64,000 nt of DNA from the NCBI GenBank assembly GCA_964611185.1, contig CAZSXE010000007.1, positions 1-64,000 of the forward strand. The letters are read 5' to 3'. This DNA is from CAAGNP01 sp964611185. GTDB taxonomy: Bacteria > Bacteroidota > Bacteroidia > Bacteroidales > UBA932. Below the pieces are notes generated by a model that saw nothing but the letters and a program-made list of their open reading frames with translations, did no database searches and had not been told where the DNA came from. Each line of letters opens with the position of its first letter. Positions within the stretch are counted from its first letter, which is position 1. Positions 25,701-33,555 of the stretch are shown in pieces. The translations under genes and the position numbers were made by a program.

Positions 25701-25717
25701 TGAATGTTCTTTTTCAT
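22703..25717 (-). CDS. Fimbrillin-like surface lipoprotein with FN3-like and leucine-rich repeats
   Basis: A 1004-residue lipoprotein (signal ending TLIFSQC). I start at the ATG at 25717 rather than 12 codons earlier, because the earlier codons overlap the upstream gene and the signal peptide begins MKKNIQIF. Domains in order: Mfa-like (about 35-280), Fib_succ_major-like (about 290-625, with LWSWHIW, MDRNLGALS, YYQLGRKDPF), FN3-like (about 630-725), short leucine-rich repeats (about 760-890: LTKLDCSFNSLTSLEVSS, LKDLNCSSNSLTALDL), a second FN3-like repeat and an acidic tail ending PYEW. LRR plus FN3 suggests binding to protein or glycan ligands. Confidence 0.82.
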   Translation of the reverse strand: MKKNIQIFSLIILTTLIFSQCSENEVIPAIEKNKVPMTFTALLDIGDETKTTLGDVAGSKRSVLWMNKDSIGVSSDGGDFDKYIYTGDDEVAKAHFEGESSIGTSFYGIYPYNDALNIESGIATLLLPETQTYKEDNFDSGSFPMVSKNSEQVLHFKNLCGILQLNLKGEAKITSIRITASVPISGKGSVDMSYETAPDLKMNSSSDKSVVLNCGEGVVLKKDVVTPFNIVLPEGIYSSLTIKIIGEGKLMTKLSPEITIKRSSITPSAPLEFVDDPVINLSDGGTANCYIATPGGRYSFFAGYKGRSTEEVAFSSACLLWRTGGKNKSVSDSVISTLTYNLTTRVVSFTAVREGNAVIAVKGADGVILWSWHIWVTDYDPDRSRQTYASGVKVMDRNLGALSATPGDVRALGLYYQLGRKDPFRGASSINSNTFEETTGGNWAATSGIDTHTKNPMTFIIDNTSFYSWGGLENPCPKDWRAFEYYDNPWSGFPTTNTFDYLNRGMTFGSPYSSSDSWFPMAGYIVNTTGLLSGVGTMGKFFTSRYYDDFYDYYRSVEYDNNGNVTITNHKVAYNPSVLRHGFSVRCCRESTTATVSTGEVSDITFSTATVTGNIINDGGQNITAKGAVWSTSQNPTIDLSTKTNEGAGTGMFSSTLKGLNQNTTYYVRTYVTNASGTSYGQQKSFITLADPEVTALNAFYNATGGANWTNKTNWGTSENKNRWYGISVNSDGKVTKIELSNNNLKGDVSSILSTLSSLETLIVSKNQLSSIDIAPNTNLTKLDCSFNSLTSLEVSSNAALKDLNCSSNSLTALDLKLNTSLSRLSCFDNNISMLDIRNLSVLEDNYLFVGNQKNSAYIILFMSETQKTSKWDSSWSALENNTRVTPCASTLAIATSAVTKISSSTAVSGGNIISLGEVTVSAKGVCWSKTENPTIDIETKTSDGTGPDAFISKITGLSPKTTYYVRAYVQLSDNTVIYGQQNSFKTLSSGTNEGSDEENPYEW

Positions 25718-25733
25718 AATCATTTTTTTATCG

Positions 25734-28700
25734 TTACCATTCAAATCCATCATTTATATCCAAATCCTCATTATCTCCATCAGTATTACCTTTCTTAAGG
25801 GTGGTAAAAGTAGATACTGCTCCATAACCGGTTCCTATGCTGTTAGTAGCATAAGATCTGATGTAATATGTTGTCTCTGATTTTAATCCTGATATAATAG
25901 AACTAAAATCAGATGTCGTAGAGGTGGAAGTTATTTTATTATCCGAGATGGTCGGATTACTATCAGTACTCCAGCAGAAGCCCCTCTCTGTCACAGAAAG
26001 ATTGCCTTCCGATTCTATTTTCGATGAGGCTTTGGCTGAAGAAATCGATACATCAGTGATCGTGCAAGAAGCAAGACCCGGGACAGAAACATGCGGTATA
26101 GATGATTCTTTTACACAGCGAACAGCCTGGCCAAAAGCAGCATAATTCCCATAATTGGCATTTTTCAAATCACCTGATTCGTAGCCAAAAAAATATGAAA
26201 ATCTTCCTGATTCAAGAGTAAAAGTAGTATTCATCCACAAAAAACCGGACACACCTACTCCGGAATAAGTAGAAATATCATTCCTTATCAGGCCAGTTGC
26301 TGGATACCAATTAAACAAACCGCTTTTAAATGCAGCTATATAAAAATGCCATCCTTTATCAAAACTTCCAGATACATTAAATTCTGAAGCAGTGGTAGAG
26401 TATTTTCCTGTGGAAGTAAATCCTGTCCACATATCGATTGGCGGGACAACATATCCCTGAGGACAAGGATCATATATAGTCTTCTGAATAGTGTAGGTAT
26501 AGGAAGAACTATTATTCCCCCAGAGATAATTGTTCCCGGAAGTTCCATAGTACCAATCATGATCACTGCCAGATACTGTGATAAAGGTCATTGGATTTTT
26601 AACGACATAACTCAAAGTACCTGTCGAAGAGGTGGATGAAGTTGAAGAAATGGCACTATCCCCATATATTTTTCTTGGTGAATTGGAAGTAATTCCGGAT
26701 GCTCCCGGGAATGGATCTTTCCTCCCCCACTGATAATAAACCCCGTATGAGGCAAGTCTTTCTGTGTCATTAGCACCGGGCAATGATGATGTAGCTCCCA
26801 AATTTCTATCCATTAAAATAAAGCTTTTGCCTTCATAATTCTTATAGTTATTTTCCATGGGGACATCGGTGTTCCATATATGCCAGCTCCATAAAATATC
26901 ACCTGTACAATCCTTTCCGCTATATGCGGCAATAACGGCATTACCCTCACTTCCGGAAGAAGCAAATAGAATAGACTCTCCGTCACTGCTCAATTCAATA
27001 TCATATACAAGATTATCCACATCCTGCCACAACAACCCTGCTGACTGCGGCGTTATAAAAGCAGAAGATGTGTGGAAATTGGCTGAAGAGATTATGCCTT
27101 GCTGTCCGTTCCCTATTATAGTAGCATTTATAGAGTAAAACTCTTCTTCCGTGTTTGAAATAATGTAACAGTTAGCTGTTCCTGCGGCACTTAAGTCAAT
27201 ATATACCATATTCTCTCGCTTGGTTTTAAAACGCTTTTGTTCTCCATAAGCTGTTCCTTTCGCATTAGTAGCATAAGGGCGAACATAATAAAGAGTATTT
27301 TCCGTCAAATCGGTAATAGTGCTTTCATATTTACCTTTTCCCTCTCCTGAATCAATTTTAGAATCATTTAATGTGGGATTTTCAGATGTGCTCCAGCATA
27401 TACCTCGATTCTTTATATCGCTCCCTCCGGTTTTTGTGACTTCACTTTCAAATACGGCACTATTATATGTTAAAGATTTAATATTCAAAATTTCCACAGT
27501 AGCCATCGATTTCAACCCCTCCACATCTTCCTTTTTCTGAGGCTGAATACAGAACATAGAATTATAATATCCCACTACGCCTTTTAAAGTCCCTTTTGAA
27601 TCGGGGACAATCTCATCTTTCCAAGAGGCTCCCGGGTGTGTAAACATTATAAACGATTTAGTTTCACCTCCTGATATATAATTCATTGTTATTTTCCCAT
27701 TATTTCCGGTAGTTCCACTATTAAATGCTTCCCCTTCAGAAGAAGAATTAACAAAAACACCCGACACTTCTACATATATAGACTCATAATCCTCTAAATA
27801 ATTAAGATCTTTTATTATCACAGGGTTCGGCGGGTTATTTTCGGCTGAAGTTTTTGATACCTTTTCATCTGAGACAGGCTTAAATTTGAGAATGTCATTA
27901 TCATAGTATAGTTTTCCCCCCATAAGAGCGATTTCTGCTTCGTCTCCGATAGTAAATTGTCCCATTTTTGAGGCAGCTTGTAATATGATGGCTACCCCTG
28001 AAGTATCAATTGCCGTAATTTCTTGAATAAATATGAGAGAATTTTCATTTATAGTAGATGAATTAGCTGTTACTCTTCCTCTTACTATCAAATCATCGAT
28101 AAAAGTGTGAGAAATCTCACTCTTGGTCTCTTGCGATTCTTCTATATATTTCAACATTTGGGCGAGGGTAATAAGTCTTTCTCCTGTTTTGAAAGAGCGT
28201 TGCTCTCCATACTGTGTGCCGAATGAGTTAGTGGCATAAGCCCTTACATAATAGGTGGTTTCGGCGGTAAGACCTGTTATTTGACTTATAAAATCACCTA
28301 ATCCCGATCCGTCAACTGTTTTAGTAGCAAGTGATACAGTGGGATTTTCCGAGGTACTCCAACATACTCCTCTGGCAGTAATATCCCCTCCACCATCTTC
28401 AATTACAGATCCTCCACAAGTGGCAATTGATGATCCTATTTTGGTTACTTCAATAGTAGATATTGCTGGTGCTTCTCCTGATTTTGTGGAAAAAGAAAAG
28501 ACTTCTGATATCGCTTCATATTTTCCGCTGCTAATAAAAGACCACACATTATATTTTGTATTCATCGAAAGCCCTGCAATCTCTTTTGAGAATTTTTTTT
28601 CTTTTACCTCTGACGGACTTATAGATATTTTTATACCATCTGCTATTGTTTCTGCGGTGCCGTAATAGAAACCTACCTCCGCAATTCCTATTGATAATTC

Positions 28701-28859
28701 AGAAGAGTAGCTGCCGCTAAAAAATGCAGTAGTTCTCGTAATATTGGTCACTTCAGGCGATAAAGCAGTAGGGGCCAGCAACATCTTGGATGAAGGATCA
28801 GGTTTGCACGATATAACGGCAAAAATCAGCATTGATATTATTATATTGATCTTTTTCAT
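25734..28859 (-). CDS. Surface lipoprotein with FN3-like repeats, DUF5689 and Fib_succ_major-like domain
   Basis: A 1041-residue lipoprotein (signal ending LIFAVISC). Domains in order: a divergent FN3-like unit (about 30-125), a clear FN3-like unit (about 130-225), a DUF5689-type OB-fold region (about 230-450, with ISHTFIDDLIVRGRVTANSS and LIFIQEITAIDTSGVAIILQ), a third FN3-like unit (about 452-548), the Fib_succ_major-like domain (about 550-920, with DILWSWHIW, MDRNLGATSS, YYQWGRKDPFPG) and a fourth FN3-like unit. It closes with an acidic linker ending GFEW. The fimbrillin-like domain of its two relatives is absent. It begins ten bases after the outer-membrane protein gene. Confidence 0.82.
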   Translation of the reverse strand: MKKINIIISMLIFAVISCKPDPSSKMLLAPTALSPEVTNITRTTAFFSGSYSSELSIGIAEVGFYYGTAETIADGIKISISPSEVKEKKFSKEIAGLSMNTKYNVWSFISSGKYEAISEVFSFSTKSGEAPAISTIEVTKIGSSIATCGGSVIEDGGGDITARGVCWSTSENPTVSLATKTVDGSGLGDFISQITGLTAETTYYVRAYATNSFGTQYGEQRSFKTGERLITLAQMLKYIEESQETKSEISHTFIDDLIVRGRVTANSSTINENSLIFIQEITAIDTSGVAIILQAASKMGQFTIGDEAEIALMGGKLYYDNDILKFKPVSDEKVSKTSAENNPPNPVIIKDLNYLEDYESIYVEVSGVFVNSSSEGEAFNSGTTGNNGKITMNYISGGETKSFIMFTHPGASWKDEIVPDSKGTLKGVVGYYNSMFCIQPQKKEDVEGLKSMATVEILNIKSLTYNSAVFESEVTKTGGSDIKNRGICWSTSENPTLNDSKIDSGEGKGKYESTITDLTENTLYYVRPYATNAKGTAYGEQKRFKTKRENMVYIDLSAAGTANCYIISNTEEEFYSINATIIGNGQQGIISSANFHTSSAFITPQSAGLLWQDVDNLVYDIELSSDGESILFASSGSEGNAVIAAYSGKDCTGDILWSWHIWNTDVPMENNYKNYEGKSFILMDRNLGATSSLPGANDTERLASYGVYYQWGRKDPFPGASGITSNSPRKIYGDSAISSTSSTSSTGTLSYVVKNPMTFITVSGSDHDWYYGTSGNNYLWGNNSSSYTYTIQKTIYDPCPQGYVVPPIDMWTGFTSTGKYSTTASEFNVSGSFDKGWHFYIAAFKSGLFNWYPATGLIRNDISTYSGVGVSGFLWMNTTFTLESGRFSYFFGYESGDLKNANYGNYAAFGQAVRCVKESSIPHVSVPGLASCTITDVSISSAKASSKIESEGNLSVTERGFCWSTDSNPTISDNKITSTSTTSDFSSIISGLKSETTYYIRSYATNSIGTGYGAVSTFTTLKKGNTDGDNEDLDINDGFEW

Positions 28860-28869
28860 ATCACATCCT

Positions 28870-29718
28870 TTAAAAAATTATACCTACACCTATCTCAGGC
28901 TGAAAATAAACACCATTATTAATTATAGCAGAAGCTCCGGCTGAAACCGATACCATTCCGAATCGAAGAAGAACTCCGAGGTCAGCAGCAATACCTGTAT
29001 GAGAATAATCGGATATTTTTATCCAAGTGGAGTTATCAACACTCTGCCAAGCAAGAATTCTCGACCCGTAACCCACACCCATATTTATATAAACCATCTT
29101 TGAAATATTAAATAAAGCTCCGACCGTACCTAACATAAACGGTGATTTACTTTTACCATTAGTCCAAAAATAGCCTTTGTCCGATAATTCTCCGGTTGAG
29201 AGACCACTTAAAGATGTACTCTGAAAATTAAAGTTACTTCTAAACTTAATATATGCTCCTAACTTCTTAGACCATCCCACCATTAGGCCATAGGAAAGGT
29301 CAGAGACTGAAAATTTTGAAATATTAGAAGGATTCACTCCTACTATGGCTTGCACTATGAATCTGCTCTCCACTACTCTCTTTAACTTGGCATCCAGCAC
29401 CATGACTCTAAAGACAAGATCCTCACCCTTGAGCAAGTTTTTTTCTTCCTTTGCATTCCATGTTATGCTTTTTTTCCCACCACTGTTAAACATACCAACA
29501 TCGCCACTAACCGCTTTTAAAGGCTCTTGGTAAAAAGTCTTTCCACCATCCACACTCAAAAATAATCCTAATTTGCACCATATCGCATTATCCATCGACA
29601 AGTCGTAGAAAACAGTAATCTGGTTTCCTTTCGTTTTTACATCTGTTATTGTCATTTTCTGAGCAAAAGATGTTATGCTCAAAAAGAGAATTATAATTAT
29701 TAATATAGATCTTCTCAT
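28870..29718 (-). CDS. Outer-membrane-type protein of the caspase operon
   Basis: A 282-residue protein with a signal peptide (LFLSITSFAQ). Residues about 22-115 form a small Ig-like domain (LFLSVDGGKTFYQEPLKAVS, KSITWNAKEEKNLLKGEDLV) of a kind often found beside caspase or SUMF1 domains in Bacteroidetes. Residues about 125-282 are alternating hydrophobic strands ending in GVYFQPEIGVGIIF, with the C-terminal aromatic residue typical of beta-barrel proteins. It starts one base after the caspase stop codon and is certainly co-transcribed. It may anchor or export the operon's products; that is inference. Confidence 0.75.
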   Translation of the reverse strand: MRRSILIIIILFLSITSFAQKMTITDVKTKGNQITVFYDLSMDNAIWCKLGLFLSVDGGKTFYQEPLKAVSGDVGMFNSGGKKSITWNAKEEKNLLKGEDLVFRVMVLDAKLKRVVESRFIVQAIVGVNPSNISKFSVSDLSYGLMVGWSKKLGAYIKFRSNFNFQSTSLSGLSTGELSDKGYFWTNGKSKSPFMLGTVGALFNISKMVYINMGVGYGSRILAWQSVDNSTWIKISDYSHTGIAADLGVLLRFGMVSVSAGASAIINNGVYFQPEIGVGIIF

Positions 29719-29719
29719 A

Positions 29720-31540
29720 TTATTTCATTTTTTGAAGAACAGTCGATCCTTCACCAAAAAACTGAGGAGTCTGATCTCCATTTCTTATTTGTCTGGCTGT
29801 AGAAGAGACATTTGATTTAATATATTGGAATAACTCCTCATAAGTGATGCTTCCGTCATTATTGGCATCAGCCTCTCCCTGCATACCAATCGCAAGATAA
29901 TATGTGAATAATCCCGATTGAGACTGGTCAAATCCAAGCGATGTCTGTTCTCCGCTTGACGATGTTATAAGTCTAAAATTGGGATTTGTTTCCCAAGGTC
30001 TTACCCCTAAGTCCTCTATCTCAATAGAAACTCCTTTTGTATTACCGATAGATACCCCTGCATAATTTCCGCTCTGTCTTGACGAACCGGAAAAACATGC
30101 ATCCAAAATAACCGTAACAGACTTAGCTTTCAAATCGTTCAGACAAGAGTACATTTTATTTATACTGTAACATCTCTCCTTGAGCATATCTTTTCTTCCA
30201 TCATAAGGGAGAAGATAAACATCCATCCCCTCTTCAGAACTTTCGTCGGGCATACCATGCCCCGAATAAAAGACAAAAACATCTGTAACACCGGGAGAGA
30301 CAGCCCTTTCAAGCTCTCCATTCGCGTCAAATATATCACTTAGTTTCGCCTTTGTAAGATTTTCGTTGGTATAAACTCTCACATCTTGTATCCCGAGGGT
30401 ATTTTTAAAATATTTAGCCATTATTTCAGCATCCCGGGCAGCATAAGGAGCCGGAGCTATATCATATCCGTTTTTTTCAGCTCCGAGAACAATGGCAATC
30501 GCATTCTTATGCAATGGTTCTCCTAATGGAGCTACAGAAATATCTCTGATTTTTATTTTGGATGAAATTCTGTCTGAACTTGAAACAATTTGGGTTTTCT
30601 TCATAGCCATAAGCTTTTCAACATTTGGCTCCACTTTTACAGATTTGACTTTTTCAGGTGCTTGATCAATCGGAATCGGAATATTTTCTGAAACCAATCC
30701 CATCTCACCTAAGGACTCGTTTACTGTAATATATAGAGGTAAATATTTTGAATTGCCATTATAGTTATTATTGGGACTTATTCTTACAGCTATTTCTGCT
30801 ATTTCTCCCACTTCCATGTTGTTTAATTTACCTTTAATTTCAGATAAAACTCCCTCTTCCCCATATATTTTAACATTTGGATCTCTTGACGAAATGGAAT
30901 AAGAAACATTTTCAGCTATATTTTGTCCCACATTCTGAATAGTAACTATCGCATTTACAATCTCTCCTCTCTGAAGTTTACCGTCTGGATTACCATCCAT
31001 AGCTCTCAGCCCCCTTCCGGCATCTATTATAGATACACCCTGCAGCTTGATAAGAGGTTTCTGAAGCTCAAATGTAGTGAGTACCATCTCTGCTTTTATA
31101 TCATATCCAAGCGGTTCGGATATTTTCATTCTCATTTTAATTGAATCTGTCGGAACATATTTATTGGCCTTGAAAGAAATATCTATTTTCTTTTCAGAAT
31201 CTGAGGGAATAGAGGTAATTATATTATTAAATGGAGTGGTAAAAGTCATCCATTGAGCATCTTTATCAAGAGAAAGGTCTATTTTAACTTTATCGGCATT
31301 ACCACCTCTATTTTTTATAATCATCTGAATAGTCCCTGATTCATTAGCTTCAAGGATTTTATTGTTATTATCATCAATAAAATCTATATCCACATATAAT
31401 TCGGGTGGCATAAAAACATCCACAGATTCATCAAAAATAAATTTTACGACTTTACTATCAGAAGACTGAGAAAAACTTATTGACGAGGATAAGAAAAGGC
31501 AAAGAAAAAATCCTAAGCTTTTTTTGATATTTGTTTCCAT
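29720..31540 (-). CDS. Secreted caspase-family (C14, orthocaspase-type) protease
   Basis: A 606-residue protein with a signal peptide ending SISFSQ. Residues about 45-290 contain two CARDB-like beta-sandwich regions. Residues about 340-600 are a caspase-fold domain: NAIAIVLGAEKNGYD at the first strand, catalytic His428 in VFVFYSGHGM and catalytic Cys482 in VTVILDACFSGSS. A canonical EF-hand loop, DANNDGSITYEEL (558-570), lies inside the protease domain, and two more loops of the DxNxDG/DxNxN type lie at 56-67 and 182-193. It leads the operon and has its own -7 box. Metacaspase-type proteases are often calcium-activated, so calcium control outside the cytoplasm is a fair inference. Substrate preference cannot be read from the sequence. 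Confidence 0.9.
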   Translation of the reverse strand: METNIKKSLGFFLCLFLSSSISFSQSSDSKVVKFIFDESVDVFMPPELYVDIDFIDDNNNKILEANESGTIQMIIKNRGGNADKVKIDLSLDKDAQWMTFTTPFNNIITSIPSDSEKKIDISFKANKYVPTDSIKMRMKISEPLGYDIKAEMVLTTFELQKPLIKLQGVSIIDAGRGLRAMDGNPDGKLQRGEIVNAIVTIQNVGQNIAENVSYSISSRDPNVKIYGEEGVLSEIKGKLNNMEVGEIAEIAVRISPNNNYNGNSKYLPLYITVNESLGEMGLVSENIPIPIDQAPEKVKSVKVEPNVEKLMAMKKTQIVSSSDRISSKIKIRDISVAPLGEPLHKNAIAIVLGAEKNGYDIAPAPYAARDAEIMAKYFKNTLGIQDVRVYTNENLTKAKLSDIFDANGELERAVSPGVTDVFVFYSGHGMPDESSEEGMDVYLLPYDGRKDMLKERCYSINKMYSCLNDLKAKSVTVILDACFSGSSRQSGNYAGVSIGNTKGVSIEIEDLGVRPWETNPNFRLITSSSGEQTSLGFDQSQSGLFTYYLAIGMQGEADANNDGSITYEELFQYIKSNVSSTARQIRNGDQTPQFFGEGSTVLQKMK

Positions 31541-31570
31541 TTCAAGCAGTTTTCAAGGTTGTTTTATGGA

Positions 31571-31578
31571 CAAATATA
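31571..31578 (-). promoter_or_regulatory. -7 box for the caspase/surface-protein operon
   Basis: TATATTTG on the minus strand, 30 bases upstream of the first start codon, fits TAnnTTTG exactly. No good -33 element was found, which may mean that activation needs a regulator. Confidence 0.55.
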
Positions 31579-31682
31579 ATGAAAAGGGCACTTTATAAAT
31601 ATCGAATAAAGACCGCTTGAGGATACTCGGAGGAAAAAATATGATAGGTGGTTATTTTTGTATATTATATGGTAAAAAATGG

Positions 31683-32633
31683 TTATAACATCTCCCTGTA
31701 TATTTCCACTATTTCTTCAGCTTTTTCAGGGTTGTCTTCAGGCTGACGGGCATAGAAGTTATGGGAGTAATTCAGGTGCTCGTTTTTGAGTATTTTGGTG
31801 AAGTCGAAATATCGGATTTTGGGGAGGGTTACAAATGGGATTTTTTTGGTGGGACCTTGTCCCAATTGTCTCTCTTTTTCGGAGAATGATCGAGCTATGG
31901 AGAGGACCATATCTCGCTGATTATAAGTAATATTGAGTGTACCTTGTATTTGCTCGGATAGAGGCACGGCCCATTTCTGATAATCTTTCAAAGGGACACA
32001 AGCTTGATTAAGTATGATGTGGTCTATAAAAGAGAGATCGGGTAGTGTTTCCCCTTTTGCTATCTCTTCTCCAAGAAGCATAGCAAATCTGTTTCCGAGA
32101 CTATGGAAAAGCATAGAACAGTGAATCCCTTTCTTCTGCACATATAGGGAGAGTTCCCCCAAAAATTTATTAAACATCGGCATTACAGAGTCTATGTTTT
32201 CTTTGGTGGTTCTGAAAGTGCTCACCTTACTCCCTTTCTTTATATAAGCAGGCCAGCTGAAAACAAGGACATCTACATCATATAATCCTGAAAGGAGCGG
32301 CTCTCTGTTGGTCAGACGCACAATGCCGTCCCCATACCCGTGTACAACAATAAGTAAATCATTCCAAACACATACGGAAGAGAGTAGTTCATCAAGACTT
32401 TCCGCAGGAGTTATAGCATAAGATGAGCTGTCCGAAGAGGCATACATATAATGGATTACGGTATCGGCAGCAGGATGGGACGGAGTCTCACTCTCCGTAA
32501 GTGAAAGAGTATAATCATATATGGAAGCAATCCCTATGGAACGAAGAGGGTTGTCTATATTTTCGATAGACTGTCCCGAAGCCGATGTTAAAGAGATGGT
32601 AAATGCCCAAATTAGTAATACTACTTTTTTCAT
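31683..32633 (-). CDS. Secreted alpha/beta hydrolase, DUF900 type
   Basis: A 316-residue protein with a signal peptide (IWAFTISLTSASG). The alpha/beta-hydrolase core shows the oxyanion HGYGDG motif, the family's VLVFSWPAYIKKG segment and the nucleophile elbow LFHSLGNRFAML, in which the first Gly of GxSxG is replaced, as is usual for DUF900. The acid and His of the triad are probably in the C-terminal third. The ATG overlaps the end of the BASS transporter gene. Substrate unknown; esterase or lipase is the likely class. Confidence 0.82.
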   Translation of the reverse strand: MKKVVLLIWAFTISLTSASGQSIENIDNPLRSIGIASIYDYTLSLTESETPSHPAADTVIHYMYASSDSSSYAITPAESLDELLSSVCVWNDLLIVVHGYGDGIVRLTNREPLLSGLYDVDVLVFSWPAYIKKGSKVSTFRTTKENIDSVMPMFNKFLGELSLYVQKKGIHCSMLFHSLGNRFAMLLGEEIAKGETLPDLSFIDHIILNQACVPLKDYQKWAVPLSEQIQGTLNITYNQRDMVLSIARSFSEKERQLGQGPTKKIPFVTLPKIRYFDFTKILKNEHLNYSHNFYARQPEDNPEKAEEIVEIYREML

Positions 32634-33553
32634 TTTTGTTTATTTTTTTTATTTAATCTAAAAATCTGCCAGCTGTTCCATAGATTTTGGAAAATAGAAT
32701 ATACAGCCGGCGTTACTGAGGATAGAGGGTCCAAATATGATTGTGACATCCATACTGCAAGCACGCTGTTTTTCTGACCGCAGGCCTGTCCTCCGGCAAT
32801 CTTGTCGCCGTACTTGCCTCCAATCCACCTGCCGAAAGCGAACTGCAGCACACATTCTATGGCAGCGATAGCTGCTAAAACAAAAATAATCCACATCCGA
32901 GAGGTATCCTGACGAATAATATAATCTATGGTCTGCCCGATAACCGTGGTGAGGGTAACGGCCCAGAGGTAGAACGGCACCATTCTCCTTCGGACAATAA
33001 ATGAGGTGGCACGAGGGAGGACTTTCTGAAAAAAGAAAGCGAGTATCATCGGAAACACTATCAATGGAAAAACTCTCTTTATTATTATCCAAAAGGAGGT
33101 CCAGAACGGAACAGCCTCTCCGAAGCGAATCAGAGAGAAGCACACAGGAGCTACAAAAGCAAGCGCGAGGTTATATAAAATGGTATAGGTGACCATGGTA
33201 GCCATATTTGCTCCGAGGATAACCGCTACAACCGTGGAAGAGACTGCAATCGGAGCGAGAATTCCCATCATTGCCCCTTGGGCCAATACTTCGTTGAAAG
33301 GATGAAGAACTAAATAAAAAAGAGCCCCTGTCACTATCTGAAATGCCATAATCCACAAATGGAGCGGAGTGATACGGATCTGCTTAAAATCCATATCGCA
33401 CATTGTTAAAAACAATATGAGAAAAATAAGGTATATGTTCAAATTACCAGTCCTCGCGAAAAAACCGTGGAATATAAATCCCACGGTTATTGCAAAGGGT
33501 AACACATACGGCCTTAATGTCTGAGAGCGGATATGTGATTTAAATATCTTCAA
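32630..33553 (-). CDS. Bile acid:sodium symporter (BASS) family transporter
   Basis: A 307-residue integral membrane protein with eight to ten hydrophobic segments. Recognisable features are IFLILFLTMCDMDFKQIRI after the second segment, PIAVSSTVVAVILGAN, and the C-terminal GGQACGQKNSVLAVWMSQ, all conserved in a Bacteroidales branch of the BASS superfamily. Members move organic anions with sodium; bile acids are only one possible substrate, and for this branch it is unknown. It starts two bases after the EF-G-like stop and overlaps the hydrolase gene, so the three are probably one transcript. Confidence 0.85.
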   Translation of the reverse strand: MKIFKSHIRSQTLRPYVLPFAITVGFIFHGFFARTGNLNIYLIFLILFLTMCDMDFKQIRITPLHLWIMAFQIVTGALFYLVLHPFNEVLAQGAMMGILAPIAVSSTVVAVILGANMATMVTYTILYNLALAFVAPVCFSLIRFGEAVPFWTSFWIIIKRVFPLIVFPMILAFFFQKVLPRATSFIVRRRMVPFYLWAVTLTTVIGQTIDYIIRQDTSRMWIIFVLAAIAAIECVLQFAFGRWIGGKYGDKIAGGQACGQKNSVLAVWMSQSYLDPLSSVTPAVYSIFQNLWNSWQIFRLNKKNKQK

Positions 33554-33555
33554 TT

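Noticed and set aside
18193..31682. Mobile element or prophage carrying the AlbA_2 gene and the caspase operon
   Set aside because: No integrase, transposase, direct repeats or tRNA end was found. Base composition looks like the rest of the window by eye.
32658..33143. 161-codon frame inside the BASS transporter gene
   Set aside because: Same strand, different frame; its translation is rich in Ser, Arg and Cys with no domain, whereas the transporter frame has conserved motifs.
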